DNA of 24,890 nt, from positions 1 to 24,890 of the forward strand of contig CAZSVI010000050.1 of assembly GCA_964610205.1 (NCBI GenBank). Reading direction: 5' to 3'. The stretch is from CAZSVI01 sp964610205. Its GTDB lineage: Bacteria; Bacillota; Clostridia; DSM-8532. This document shows, piece by piece, positions 15,801-23,619 of the stretch. The notes under the pieces were generated by a model. The model did no database searches. It was given only the letters and a program-made list of their open reading frames with translations, and had not been told where the DNA came from. Numbering within the stretch: the stretch's first letter is position 1; each line of letters starts with the position of its first letter. A program made the translations under genes and the position numbers.

Positions 15801-17881
15801 AATGTTGCGTTTAAGGTGGTTTTTCCATCTTTATCGGTATTGGATTTAAAGGAGGCGTATATATCATTGATAAACACACGGACATAGTCATTGCTGTAAA
15901 TCATTCCACTTTCGGGAAGGGACGCGTTTACATTCAAATGCATATACTGCTCACCCTGGGCTGTATTGTCATTTGTTGCTGCCGTGAACGGAATGGCAAG
16001 TTTGCCGTCCATACCCGTTTTCTTTGTGTCTTGAGTACTGTTAAAAGGATATCCTCCCATATTGTAGGAAACATCAAGCAAAGGCAGTGGAGTACCGTCA
16101 AAGAAAGCCGGAATGACAGTAAAGTTTACGGTTTCCCCAAGGAAAATTGCTTTTTTATCCTTTTCAACCGTCATTTTATATACCGGTTTTACGTAATTCT
16201 CCACACTGATGTAGTGGCTGTTGATAATTTCATCCTCCGCTTTAACGGTAATCTGATATCCGCCAGGTGATAATTTCGGAAGCTGAAAATTGCCTTCAAA
16301 GAAGCCGTTTTCAGCAGGTACTGTTATGGTTACAAGTGGTTTTTGGATAAAGGGCAGGAAATAGTTTAAGAACTTTGCTTCAGGTATACCCCAGTAGCCT
16401 CCTTCGGCGATTTCCACCGTGAGGCCTGAGGGAGAGGCGCCGTTATAACGATCCTGAAGAAAGCCCCAAAACTGAACAAGATCATCCGGTTTATACAAAT
16501 TTCTGTCGGTCTGGAAATACTTCCAGTAATCATCCTGGGCGTAGGAATCGTACCGGTAGGTTCTGTACACGCTGTTTATGATTAGAAGTTCCTGATCGGC
16601 TTTACTAACCAGATAATATTGAAGTTCGTAGTTGCCCATTTCATCAGGCTCATTTTTAATGGTATCAAAGGCCGCTATTCCTGAAGAATCTGTAAAATAT
16701 GATATATTTTTTTCCTTTCCGGTTATCTGGGCTCCTTCAACGGATTTTCCGCTTTCAAGGCTGTTAACCCATATAAGGGTTTTTGTATTACTTTCGGTAA
16801 AGTACCCCGACAAATCGACAGACTGGATCAATATCTGTGCCGTAAGGTCGTTATAGGTGCTTTCCACAAGGTAAAAACCATTGTTGAGGGCTTCCGGGAG
16901 GGATAAATATCTTTCCTGCCAGACGCTAAGATCAAAGGTCTGCTCAAATGAAGCAGCTTCGGTAAGATCTGTTCCGGAAAGAAGGTTCTTTTCCTGAAGG
17001 CTGTAGGCCCAGTAAGGCTGTTCATACTTTGTTCTGACCGCTTCAATGAATGACAGGGAATCCTTATATTTATATACAGTTGTTTTTACAAGGGCACTGG
17101 TGGATTCTTTATCCCCCGAATATATGTTTATCGGAATCAGAGGCGCTTCTCTTGTTGAAAATTCCGCCAGCAAGCTGCTGAAAGACAGACTTCCTTTTGG
17201 CTCAATACGTCCCGATTGTTCGGGTTCTGTCTCAAAAGCGAAGATATAGTCTTCGGTGAGTTTCAAATTGGTATCATTAAGAGGCAGCCCCTTCCTGATG
17301 GTTACCGTATACAAAGTACCGGCTTCAAGTTTCTTTGGAATAAACACAGCGGCATAGCCGTTTCTTTCAAAGCGGCCATCAACCTTTGGGGAAATCTCAA
17401 AGTATTGCTCAACTTTTCCGAATCCGGTATGGCTGAAATAAATCTCAATTCCGCTGTTTATCGTAACATAACCCGATTGATGAGCCGGAAGTGTGCCGAG
17501 AACGGCAAAATCACGCCGGGTCTGGAATGTCCAGGATACGACTTCCTTTTCCGGAGTGGTGATTACGAATGTATACAGGCTGTTTGTTATGAATTCTTTT
17601 TCCGGCGTGATTAAAAACTCGTTTTGCTTGTTTTGTGTAATCTTTAGTGAAGAATCTCCCAGCAGGCGGAGCATTTCTTCTATTTCCCCGGTGGTATAAC
17701 TTTTTTCGGTTTTTAAAATGAACCCGGTATCAGTGTACACTCCTGTCGTGTCACAGTGAACCGGTGTCAGCAGAAACCCGCTTCGATACTCTTCGGCATA
17801 TACGGGTGTAAATGGATTTACCACCCAGAATATCGCGGCAATCATAGCTACTGTCAGTACAATGGCAATTATTTTTTTCAT
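12887..17881 (-). CDS. Secreted alpha-2-macroglobulin-like protein without thioester Cys
   Basis: The 1664-residue product starts with a signal peptide or anchor (MKKIIAIVLTVAMIAAIFWVV, possible cleavage after VYA at ~29); AGGG lies about 10 bases before the ATG. Two Ig-like domains (~35-220) are followed by a series of macroglobulin domains, including MG2-type FQTDRNLYKPDDLVQF (~455) and bait-region-domain DKEDYRPGDTVTLNI with IMDEAML (956-962). A Gly/Ser/Tyr-rich stretch (~965-1040) could be the protease bait. The A2M domain starts near 1041, an alpha-toroid thioester-like domain covers ~1215-1480, and a C-terminal MG domain ends the protein. At the place of the GCxEQ thioester motif it reads GGSRLDQ (1244-1250), so Cys and Glu are missing and covalent trapping is unlikely. 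Bacterial A2Ms are thought to trap proteases at the envelope. No pbpC is adjacent. Confidence 0.88.
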   Translation of the reverse strand: MKKIIAIVLTVAMIAAIFWVVNPFTPVYAEEYRSGFLLTPVHCDTTGVYTDTGFILKTEKSYTTGEIEEMLRLLGDSSLKITQNKQNEFLITPEKEFITNSLYTFVITTPEKEVVSWTFQTRRDFAVLGTLPAHQSGYVTINSGIEIYFSHTGFGKVEQYFEISPKVDGRFERNGYAAVFIPKKLEAGTLYTVTIRKGLPLNDTNLKLTEDYIFAFETEPEQSGRIEPKGSLSFSSLLAEFSTREAPLIPINIYSGDKESTSALVKTTVYKYKDSLSFIEAVRTKYEQPYWAYSLQEKNLLSGTDLTEAASFEQTFDLSVWQERYLSLPEALNNGFYLVESTYNDLTAQILIQSVDLSGYFTESNTKTLIWVNSLESGKSVEGAQITGKEKNISYFTDSSGIAAFDTIKNEPDEMGNYELQYYLVSKADQELLIINSVYRTYRYDSYAQDDYWKYFQTDRNLYKPDDLVQFWGFLQDRYNGASPSGLTVEIAEGGYWGIPEAKFLNYFLPFIQKPLVTITVPAENGFFEGNFQLPKLSPGGYQITVKAEDEIINSHYISVENYVKPVYKMTVEKDKKAIFLGETVNFTVIPAFFDGTPLPLLDVSYNMGGYPFNSTQDTKKTGMDGKLAIPFTAATNDNTAQGEQYMHLNVNASLPESGMIYSNDYVRVFINDIYASFKSNTDKDGKTTLNATLNRIDLSRINNNEDPQNYPDFLGEPASNKVIAGTIIYHTYDKIEDGEEYDYINKVVNKRYRYEERREKVQSFSFTTGTDGFTSKDFNLKDPDEGWYTAELIWEDGNGRVMNREVYLSKRFRTGIDTKHDWYHLETDKDSYRLGDEVLATLKNNEENVSADSVLFMEAQKGITKYSVQNSAEYKTVFTEEAIPNIYIQAVYFTGTGYINTGTRSIGYDTDEVKIDIELEADKEDYRPGDTVTLNITARDENGKPVAARINLAIMDEAMLEISHYYVNVLEALYQHLGSGLGYSYSTHGSGSYGIKGLYGEIGGQDSGARNTETAKLMDISFQESMPAAGAANDMSSVQVRTEFKDTALFRLASLSEDGTGTVSFKLPDNVTSWHVTLAGISPDLHGGTGKADLKVTLPFFINDSLNTTYLTGDFPYIGVTGYGNKLKEGENITWQITSPQLPGFTQTVTGKAFERTNIPLWQMEAGIYDIEIKAISESGLSDGIRRTIQVADTYHEIEKAVTKSLKANMTLTGGTEGLTTLIFTDESRGKLIPALYSLLYSGGSRLDQKYTACQAKLILDEIAPGTKHYRDAGEVDLTQYQKSDGGFGILPYSESDVKLSSLLATVLKDEAGARMLKQYFYSLVYGEPGRVNAPALYGLAVMGEPVLVDLNKAIKVTNLTFEDSLYLALAFEALGETHVARGIYNEKITPVLENMNPYVRVKNSDNIDVILKDTALAAVLASKLNIADKDGMFLYITNNYSKKELMNAEKLLYVMEECNKLSASDVEFTYEYDGKTYAESLKGGGGVAVTVPSVKLPELKIIKVSGEASVVSVFKAPLTEQVQTDGNISVNRRFYDYKTGTETTEFKQNDIVKVVLEWNTDDTSMDSCYEITDFAPSGLKPLESPYQAGIRPEKGAMWWFRNTDGQKVTFNVCRDAKQKEPLVYYARVVSPGTFKADGTIIQGTLVKDSINFGDKATIRITE

Positions 17882-17996
17882 GTTACAATCCCTCCAATCA
17901 GAATCGCTAAATAGCAGGAGTCACTTGCACTAAATCCTTAAGAACTATTTACTATTTTTTGACGTATTCCCGGCCAATAAGTTCCATAAAAAAAAA

Positions 17997-18061
17997 CATC
18001 TGCACCACCCGCTGCGTTTACTTTAATTAATCACCTCTGAATAGTAAAAGTTATTGTTAAA
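17997..18061 (+). repeat. Dispersed ~60-bp repeat, copy B
   Basis: This is the second copy of the repeat at 10998-11057, same orientation, in the divergent spacer between the A2M and serC genes. The best conserved blocks are ACCACCCGCT (18004-18013), CCTCTGAATAGT (18034-18045) and TTGTTAAA at the end. It ends beside the likely serC promoter. Confidence 0.7.
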
Positions 18062-18064
18062 TTG

Positions 18065-18092
18065 TTCACAATTTTTAGGTTTACAGTATAGA
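18065..18092 (+). promoter_or_regulatory. Candidate serC promoter
   Basis: TTCACA (18065-18070) and TATAGA (18087-18092) are separated by 16 bases. The -35 box lies in a 6-bp inverted repeat AAATTG/CAATTT (18059-18074), which could be an operator. The leader would be about 45 bases. Confidence 0.4.
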
Positions 18093-18143
18093 CATCGCCT
18101 AATCGGAGTGATAAAATATTTAATCAAAAGGGAGTGGATGAAA

Positions 18144-19223
18144 ATGAACAGAGTGTATAATTTTTCGGCGGGACCTTCCGTATTGCCTGTGGAGGTATTG
18201 GAAACCGCAAAAGATGAAATGCTGAATTGGCACGGTAGTGGAATGTCGGTTATGGAAATGAGCCATCGCTCAAAGTGGTTTGAAAAAATTATTAATGATG
18301 CTGAAGACAGTCTCAGGAATCTTATGAATATCCCTTCCAATTATAAGGTGCTTTTTTTACAGGGGGGAGCATATACTCAATTTGCTATGGTGCCTATGAA
18401 TCTGATGAAAAAGGGGAAGGCAGATTACGTAAACACAGGTTCATGGTCAAAAAAAGCAATCAGTGAAGCCAGAAAATATGGAAAGGTAAATGTAGTGGCT
18501 TCTTCTGAAGATTTAACCTATACTTATATACCTGATCTGGATCCGAAAACTTTCAGCAGGGATGCCGACTATTTATACATCACCACCAACAATACAATCT
18601 ATGGGACACGATATACGACTCTTCCTAATACAGGGAATGTTCCGCTGGTTGCCGATATGTCTTCCAATATATTGTCTGAAGTTTATGATGTATCAAAATT
18701 CGGTCTTATTTTTGCCGGTGCACAAAAAAATATGGGACCTGCCGGTGTCGCGGTGGTAATAATCCGCGAGGATCTGATTTCAGATACACTGGCTGAAGTG
18801 CCTACAATGCTTCAATACAAAATTCATGCTGAAAATAAATCCATGTACAATACGCCGCCATGCTATAGTATTTATATATGCGGGCTTGTCTATGAATGGT
18901 TAAAGAAACTGGGCGGTGTTTCAGCCATGCAGAAAATAAATGAAGAAAAAGCCGCTGTTTTGTATGATTATCTTGATAATTCCAACATGTTCAGGGGAAC
19001 TGTCGTAAAGAAAGACCGTTCTTTAATGAACATACCCTTTGTAACGGGGAAAAAGGAGTTTGACGTGCAATTTGTAAAGGAAGCTGTGGAAAAAGGATTT
19101 GTAAATCTTAAAGGGCATCGCAGTGTTGGAGGCATGCGGGCAAGTATCTATAATGCAATGCCTCTGGAGGGCGTAAAAGCTCTGGTTAACTTTATGAATG
19201 ATTTTGAAATAAAGAATTCGTAG
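18144..19223 (+). CDS. serC: Phosphoserine aminotransferase
   Basis: SerC is a PLP enzyme of serine biosynthesis that transfers an amino group from glutamate to 3-phosphohydroxypyruvate (and acts in pyridoxal phosphate synthesis in some bacteria). The product starting MNRVYNFSAGPS has 359 residues, the usual length. Visible features are the N-terminal NFSAGPSVLP, the SGMSVMEMSHRS substrate loop, the PLP lysine Lys195 in AGAQKNMGPAG and the C-terminal HRSVGGMRASIYNAM. AAGGGAG lies 9 bases before this ATG; the ATG at 18138 is too close to it and the longer frame from 18054 crosses the promoter. No serA is adjacent, though it often follows serC in related bacteria; the gene is closed by its own terminator. 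Confidence 0.96.
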   Translation: MNRVYNFSAGPSVLPVEVLETAKDEMLNWHGSGMSVMEMSHRSKWFEKIINDAEDSLRNLMNIPSNYKVLFLQGGAYTQFAMVPMNLMKKGKADYVNTGSWSKKAISEARKYGKVNVVASSEDLTYTYIPDLDPKTFSRDADYLYITTNNTIYGTRYTTLPNTGNVPLVADMSSNILSEVYDVSKFGLIFAGAQKNMGPAGVAVVIIREDLISDTLAEVPTMLQYKIHAENKSMYNTPPCYSIYICGLVYEWLKKLGGVSAMQKINEEKAAVLYDYLDNSNMFRGTVVKKDRSLMNIPFVTGKKEFDVQFVKEAVEKGFVNLKGHRSVGGMRASIYNAMPLEGVKALVNFMNDFEIKNS

Positions 19224-19269
19224 CGGTTGAACTTGCCGTTTACGTTGTGACTGGGAGTCCAGCATTCTG

Positions 19270-19302
19270 AAAGCCTATGGGGTATATTTCCCGTAGGCTT
19301 TT
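19270..19302 (+). terminator. Rho-independent terminator of serC
   Basis: AAAGCCTATGGG (19270-19281) pairs with CCCGTAGGCTTT (19290-19301) with a single G-T wobble and an 8-base loop, and the stem ends in TTTT then AATAG. It lies 47 bases after the serC stop. Confidence 0.85.
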
Positions 19303-19341
19303 AATAGTTAACTGCGGGAAAAGTCCTGTCTGACTTCAAAA

Positions 19342-19420
19342 CTATACCTCGCTTGCTATTTTTTTTTAATTCGGATATCATAATAACAGCAATTACTTCT
19401 ATCATTATAACGAGGTATAG
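19342..19420. repeat. 10-bp perfect inverted repeat around a 59-base spacer
   Basis: CTATACCTCG (19342-19351) and CGAGGTATAG (19411-19420) are exact reverse complements. The spacer has a run of ten T residues and a near-duplicated ATCATAATAAC / ATCATTATAAC. It lies between the serC terminator and the radical SAM gene and overlaps the candidate promoter at 19383-19411. It may be an RNA hairpin, a pair of protein sites or a small inserted element. Confidence 0.6.
19383..19411 (+). promoter_or_regulatory. Candidate promoter of the radical SAM-RNase G operon
   Basis: ATAACA (19383-19388) and TATAAC (19406-19411) are 17 bases apart, about 85 bases before the ATG at 19497. The right half of the 10-bp inverted repeat covers the expected start point. 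Confidence 0.35.
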
Positions 19421-19496
19421 GTGGACCCCCGCCCACCCCAATAGCGTGGGATAAGAATTCGCGCGAACGCTCACTGAACAGGAACAGGAGAAATGA

Positions 19497-21326
19497 ATGA
19501 AAGTAAAGCTGGAAGACAAAATACTCTTAAGTATAGAAAAACCTGCCCGGTATACGGGTGGAGAATGGAATATGGCAGTAAAAAATCCCGAGGAGGTTGA
19601 TATACGGTTTGCCTTTTGTTTTCCGGATGTTTACGAGATCGGTATGTCGCATCTTGGAATTAAAATATTATACCATGTTTTAAACAGCAGGCAGGATACC
19701 TATTGTGAAAGGGTTTTCGCACCGTGGGTTGATTTTGAATCCATCATGAGGGAAAAGGAAATTCCGTTGTTTGCCCTGGAAACAAAAGATCCGCTCAGGA
19801 TTTTTGATATGATCGGTTTTACGCTTCAATATGAGATGAGTTATACAAACATATTAAATATGCTTGATCTTGCAAAAATCCCCTTGCTATCGTGCGAACG
19901 GGATAATACTCATCCATTTGTCTGCGCCGGAGGGCCATGTGCCTGTAATCCCGAACCTCTGGCCGATTTTATTGATTTTTTTGTTTTGGGAGAAGGGGAA
20001 GAAGTTATTCAGGAAGTGATGGATATATATAAGGAATGGAAAGCCTCGGGCAGTGACAGAATTGATTTTTTAAAAAAAGCCGCATTGATCCCGGGAGTTT
20101 ATGTACCATCCTTATATGATGTTTTATATAATCCAGATCAAACCATTTCAAAGATATTGCCAAATTCACCTGAAGTACCTGAAAGGGTACGTAAAAAGAT
20201 TATTCATGACCTTGACGCGGTTCCTTTTCCTGGTGATATTATCGTGCCGTTTATCGGAACGGTTCATGACAGGATCATGCTTGAGCTTTTCAGGGGATGT
20301 ATCCGGGGATGCAGGTTCTGCCAGGCGGGGTTTATTTACAGGCCTGTCCGTGAAAAAACATCTGAAACCCTATTGAGGCAAGCTGAAGAATCCATTATAA
20401 ATACCGGATACGAAGAAATATCCCTTGTTTCTTTAAGTACCAGCGACTATTCATGTTTGGAAAGTTTTACCGAAGAACTTGTCGGACTGACAGAAGAGAG
20501 GAAGGTAAATCTGTCCCTTCCTTCACTTCGCATTGATAATTTTTCCCTGGAGTTAATGGAAAAGGCCCGGAAGGTAAGAAAGAGCGGACTGACATTTGCG
20601 CCCGAAGCAGGGACACAGCGCCTGAGGGATGTTATAAACAAGGGAATTACGAGAGAGGATGTCTTAAAATCCGTAAGCATTGCGTTTGAAGGCGGCTGGA
20701 GCAGTGTGAAACTGTATTTCATGATAGGTTTGCCTACTGAGACTATGGAGGATATTGAAGGAATTGCAAAGCTGGCCGGCGAAGTGGTAAAAGCTTATAA
20801 AATGACTCCGAAGGAAAAGAGAGCGAAGGGTTTGAAAGTTACCGTCAGTGCTGCCTGCTTTGTACCAAAGCCTTTTACACCATTCCAATGGTTTGGTCAG
20901 GATACCGTTGAGGAATTTCATAAAAAGCAGAGATTTTTACGGGAAAAAATCCGTGAGTATTCCAAATCCGTCGTATTTAATTGGCATGATGCCCGGGTAA
21001 GTCTTTTGGAAGCAGTTCTGGCCAGGGGAGACAGAAGACTTGGGAAAGTACTTATAAAAGCATGGGAAAAGGGTTGTCGTTTTGACGGGTGGGATGAACA
21101 TTTTAAATATGATTTATGGATGGAGGCATTTGAGGAGAAAGGCATCGACCTTGCCTTTTATGCAAACAGGCAGAGGAAATTTGATGAGGTTATGCCCTGG
21201 GATCACCTGGACATGGGTGTTACGGGGAAATTTCTAATGAAGGAATGCGAAAAGGCATATAGCGGGATTACGACACCGAATTGCAGGCTTGAATGCTCCG
21301 GATGCGGTGCTGATCAGTTGTTATAG
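19497..21326 (+). CDS. B12-binding-type radical SAM protein, TIGR03960 family
   Basis: The 609-residue product has an N-terminal Rossmann-like cobalamin-binding-type region (~20-190; FPDVYEIGMSHLG, CAGGPCACNPEPLADFID) and a radical SAM core (~255-490) with the 4Fe-4S ligands Cys268, Cys272 and Cys275 in RGCIRGCRFCQAG. A Cys-rich end (CRLECSGCG) may bind a further metal site. AGGAG is 6 bases before the ATG. This family is nearly always next to the DUF2344 protein that follows, and the two are fused in some genomes; the reaction is not established, with tRNA or rRNA modification suggested by the neighbouring RNase G and, elsewhere, ribosomal protein genes. Family assignment is firm, function unknown. 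Confidence 0.92.
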   Translation: MKVKLEDKILLSIEKPARYTGGEWNMAVKNPEEVDIRFAFCFPDVYEIGMSHLGIKILYHVLNSRQDTYCERVFAPWVDFESIMREKEIPLFALETKDPLRIFDMIGFTLQYEMSYTNILNMLDLAKIPLLSCERDNTHPFVCAGGPCACNPEPLADFIDFFVLGEGEEVIQEVMDIYKEWKASGSDRIDFLKKAALIPGVYVPSLYDVLYNPDQTISKILPNSPEVPERVRKKIIHDLDAVPFPGDIIVPFIGTVHDRIMLELFRGCIRGCRFCQAGFIYRPVREKTSETLLRQAEESIINTGYEEISLVSLSTSDYSCLESFTEELVGLTEERKVNLSLPSLRIDNFSLELMEKARKVRKSGLTFAPEAGTQRLRDVINKGITREDVLKSVSIAFEGGWSSVKLYFMIGLPTETMEDIEGIAKLAGEVVKAYKMTPKEKRAKGLKVTVSAACFVPKPFTPFQWFGQDTVEEFHKKQRFLREKIREYSKSVVFNWHDARVSLLEAVLARGDRRLGKVLIKAWEKGCRFDGWDEHFKYDLWMEAFEEKGIDLAFYANRQRKFDEVMPWDHLDMGVTGKFLMKECEKAYSGITTPNCRLECSGCGADQLL

Positions 21327-21364
21327 GTCATGTTTTGCGGGATCAATTTACCTGTCGCCTCAAG

Positions 21365-21387
21365 CCTCTAACCGCTAACCTCTAACC
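21365..21387 (+). repeat. Short imperfect tandem TCTAACC repeat
   Basis: Three consecutive copies of a CTAACC unit (CCTCTAACC, GCTAACC, TCTAACC) lie just before the AAGGAG ribosome binding site of the DUF2344 gene. It is probably a small slipped-strand expansion that lengthens the intergenic gap in this operon. Confidence 0.6.
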
Positions 21388-21401
21388 TGAAGGAGATCAA
21401 C

Positions 21402-22118
21402 ATGCAGATACGTTTTCAATTCCAAAGAGGGGAAGAACTGAAATTCATTGGGCATCTTGATATTCTGCGTCTTTTTGAAAGGGCATTTAAGCGAACAGAA
21501 CTGCCGGTTGCCTATTCAAAGGGCTATAATCCCAGGCCGCAGATTGTCTTTGGGCAACCTATGCCCCTGGGGCTTACCAGTGACGGGGAATTTGCCGATA
21601 TTGAATTGATTGGCAATCATAACCCGGAAGAAATTATATGTAAAATAAATTCTTCCCTGCCTCCGGGAATTCGGGTTGTTTATGCACGGGAGAAAATCAA
21701 TCGGTCTAATTTAATGGGATTGATTGATGCTGCAAGATATAGAATAGGATTTGAGGCATATAAAGAATTCGATATAAATCAGATGATTGAGAATATTCAA
21801 AACAGCAGTGTAATTAATGTTGTTAAAAAAACAAAAAGCGGTGAGAAGGAAATGAATATCAGGCCGTTTATATATGATCTTTCCGGGAACGCAGATGGGG
21901 GAACAGGTTGTTTTTCAGTAATGCTGGGGGCAGGACAGGATAACAATATAAGACCGGAGCTTTTTTTAACAGGACTATCTTTACTTTCGGGTATAGAATT
22001 TGAAATACGGAGCATGCATAGACTTATGCTGTATAGCCGCAGGGAGATAAAATCAGGTTCTGCTCCGCTGCAAACTTACAACATATGGGTTTCGCTTATG
22101 GATGATACTCTGTTGTAA
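21402..22118 (+). CDS. DUF2344 protein, TIGR03936 family (radical SAM-linked)
   Basis: The 238-residue product opens with IRFQFQRGEELKFIGHLDIL, followed by FERAFKRTELPVAYSKGYNPRP, the diagnostic start of the family, and shows a ferredoxin-like alpha/beta pattern without transmembrane segments. AAGGAG is 6 bases before the ATG. It lies 75 bases after the radical SAM gene and 23 bases before RNase G. In some bacteria it is the C-terminal domain of the radical SAM protein, so it is likely a substrate-binding partner of that enzyme. The biochemical role is not known. Confidence 0.92.
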   Translation: MQIRFQFQRGEELKFIGHLDILRLFERAFKRTELPVAYSKGYNPRPQIVFGQPMPLGLTSDGEFADIELIGNHNPEEIICKINSSLPPGIRVVYAREKINRSNLMGLIDAARYRIGFEAYKEFDINQMIENIQNSSVINVVKKTKSGEKEMNIRPFIYDLSGNADGGTGCFSVMLGAGQDNNIRPELFLTGLSLLSGIEFEIRSMHRLMLYSRREIKSGSAPLQTYNIWVSLMDDTLL

Positions 22119-22141
22119 AAGAACGAAAAACGAGGTTGGAT

Positions 22142-23608
22142 ATGGTAAGGGATATATTAGTTGATGTCAGTTTTGAAGAAAGACGGGCAGCCATATTGGA
22201 GAATGACGAACCGGTTGAAATATTCATTGAAACAGCCGGCCGCATAAAACTTATCGGGAATATTTACAGGGGAGTAATTGATAAGGTTTTACCGGGTATG
22301 CAGGCTGCCTTCGTAGATATCGGTACAGGGAAGAATGCTTTTTTATATGCTGGGGATGTTATACCTTTGGATTGTTCGGGAGAAACGGTAAAGAGTCATG
22401 AAAGGCAAGTAAAGATACAGGATTCGGTGAAACCAGGCCAGGTAATCACCGTTCAGGTTATAAAAGAACCTATTGATACGAAAGGAGCAAGGGTAACGAG
22501 GAATATTGCCCTGCCCGGAAGGAACTTGGTATTAACTCCTTATGATACCGGAATTGGTGTTTCCAAGAAAATTAGTGATGCCGGGGAGAGGGAGAGGCTT
22601 AAAAATCTGGCTGTTCAGTTTTGCCCCGACAGGATGGGACTGATTGTCAGAACGGTGGCTGAGGGCATTGAGGCATGTGAAATGGAATATGATATCCGTT
22701 ACCTTTTAGACCTTTGGAGAAGTATTCTGGAAAAGGAACGCAGGGGATCCGTACCGGGATGCCTTTATCAGGAACCCGAATTGGTTCAGAAGCTTGCAAG
22801 GGATTATTTGAATCAGGATATCCGACGTTTTATTCTGAATGACAGAATGGAATTTGATAAACTGATGGAGTTTTTGGATGCAGTATCACCTGTAATGAAA
22901 ACGAAGGTCGAATTCTTTTCCGAAGATTATGGCCTTTTTGCGTTTTATAATGTTGAATCAGCCATTCATAGAGCCCTTTCCAGAAAGGTATGGCTTAAAT
23001 GCGGAGGGTATGTTGTTTTTGACAAAACCGAAGCCTTAACGGTTATTGATGTAAATACAGGGAAATTTACAGGAAGGGACAGTCAGGAGGATACTATTTT
23101 AAAAACTAATCTGGAAGCTGCATATTTAATAGCAAGGCAAATCAGACTGAGAGATATCAGTGGAATAATCCTTATTGATTTTATTGATATGAAAGCATCT
23201 TCTCATAAGAACCAGGTGCTTGCCGCTTTGAGCGAAGCCGTAAAGTATGACCGAACAAAGGTATTTGTCCTGGGTATGACCAGCCTTGGACTGGTAGAGA
23301 TGACTCGAAAAAAGGTAAATAATCCGCTGAGGCAGGTTCTGTCCATAGCCTGTCCGTTTTGTAACGGAGAGGGACGGGTGGTGTCCCCGCAATATTATGC
23401 CGGAAAGGTTATGAGAACCATATCCGATGTACTGCTGCATTCCAGTTCGTCAGAAATAGAGGTGGACGTACATCCTGATGTATATACGGTATTATATGGT
23501 TCATGGAATGGGTGTGTTGAAAAAATGGAGCAGCTTTACCGGAAAAAAATTAAAATAATTCCCGCATTAAGGATTGGATATGAAAAAGTCAGTATTCGGG
23601 AGAATTAA
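22142..23608 (+). CDS. rng: Ribonuclease G/E family endoribonuclease
   Basis: This endonuclease cuts single-stranded RNA, with roles in rRNA maturation and mRNA decay. The ATG at 22142 is chosen because GAGG lies 6 bases before it; a TTG at 22136 abuts that site and is rejected. The 488-residue product has an N-terminal S1 domain (~36-120; GNIYRGVIDKVLPGMQAAFVDIG), a 5' sensor and RNase H-like region, catalytic Asp303 (VIDVNTGKFTG) and Asp346 (LIDFIDM), and the zinc-link CPFCNGEG with Cys404 and Cys407. These numbers equal those of E. coli RNase E. The C-terminal degradosome scaffold of RNase E is absent, so it is of RNase G length. It is the last gene of the operon; the stop lies 11 bases from the stop of the convergent HD-GYP gene. 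Confidence 0.95.
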   Translation: MVRDILVDVSFEERRAAILENDEPVEIFIETAGRIKLIGNIYRGVIDKVLPGMQAAFVDIGTGKNAFLYAGDVIPLDCSGETVKSHERQVKIQDSVKPGQVITVQVIKEPIDTKGARVTRNIALPGRNLVLTPYDTGIGVSKKISDAGERERLKNLAVQFCPDRMGLIVRTVAEGIEACEMEYDIRYLLDLWRSILEKERRGSVPGCLYQEPELVQKLARDYLNQDIRRFILNDRMEFDKLMEFLDAVSPVMKTKVEFFSEDYGLFAFYNVESAIHRALSRKVWLKCGGYVVFDKTEALTVIDVNTGKFTGRDSQEDTILKTNLEAAYLIARQIRLRDISGIILIDFIDMKASSHKNQVLAALSEAVKYDRTKVFVLGMTSLGLVEMTRKKVNNPLRQVLSIACPFCNGEGRVVSPQYYAGKVMRTISDVLLHSSSSEIEVDVHPDVYTVLYGSWNGCVEKMEQLYRKKIKIIPALRIGYEKVSIREN

Positions 23609-23619
23609 GTGGAAAATCC

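Noticed and set aside
15938..17614. Several plus-strand frames of 70-132 codons opposite the A2M gene
   Set aside because: The 1664-codon minus-strand gene explains the region; the opposite frames show no domains or start signals.
18054..18143. N-terminal extension of SerC
   Set aside because: SerC normally starts just before NFSAGP; the extension covers the promoter and the ribosome binding site AAGGGAG favours 18144.
22136..22141. TTG start for RNase G
   Set aside because: It directly abuts the GAGG ribosome binding site; the ATG at 22142 has proper spacing and gives residue numbers matching E. coli RNase E.
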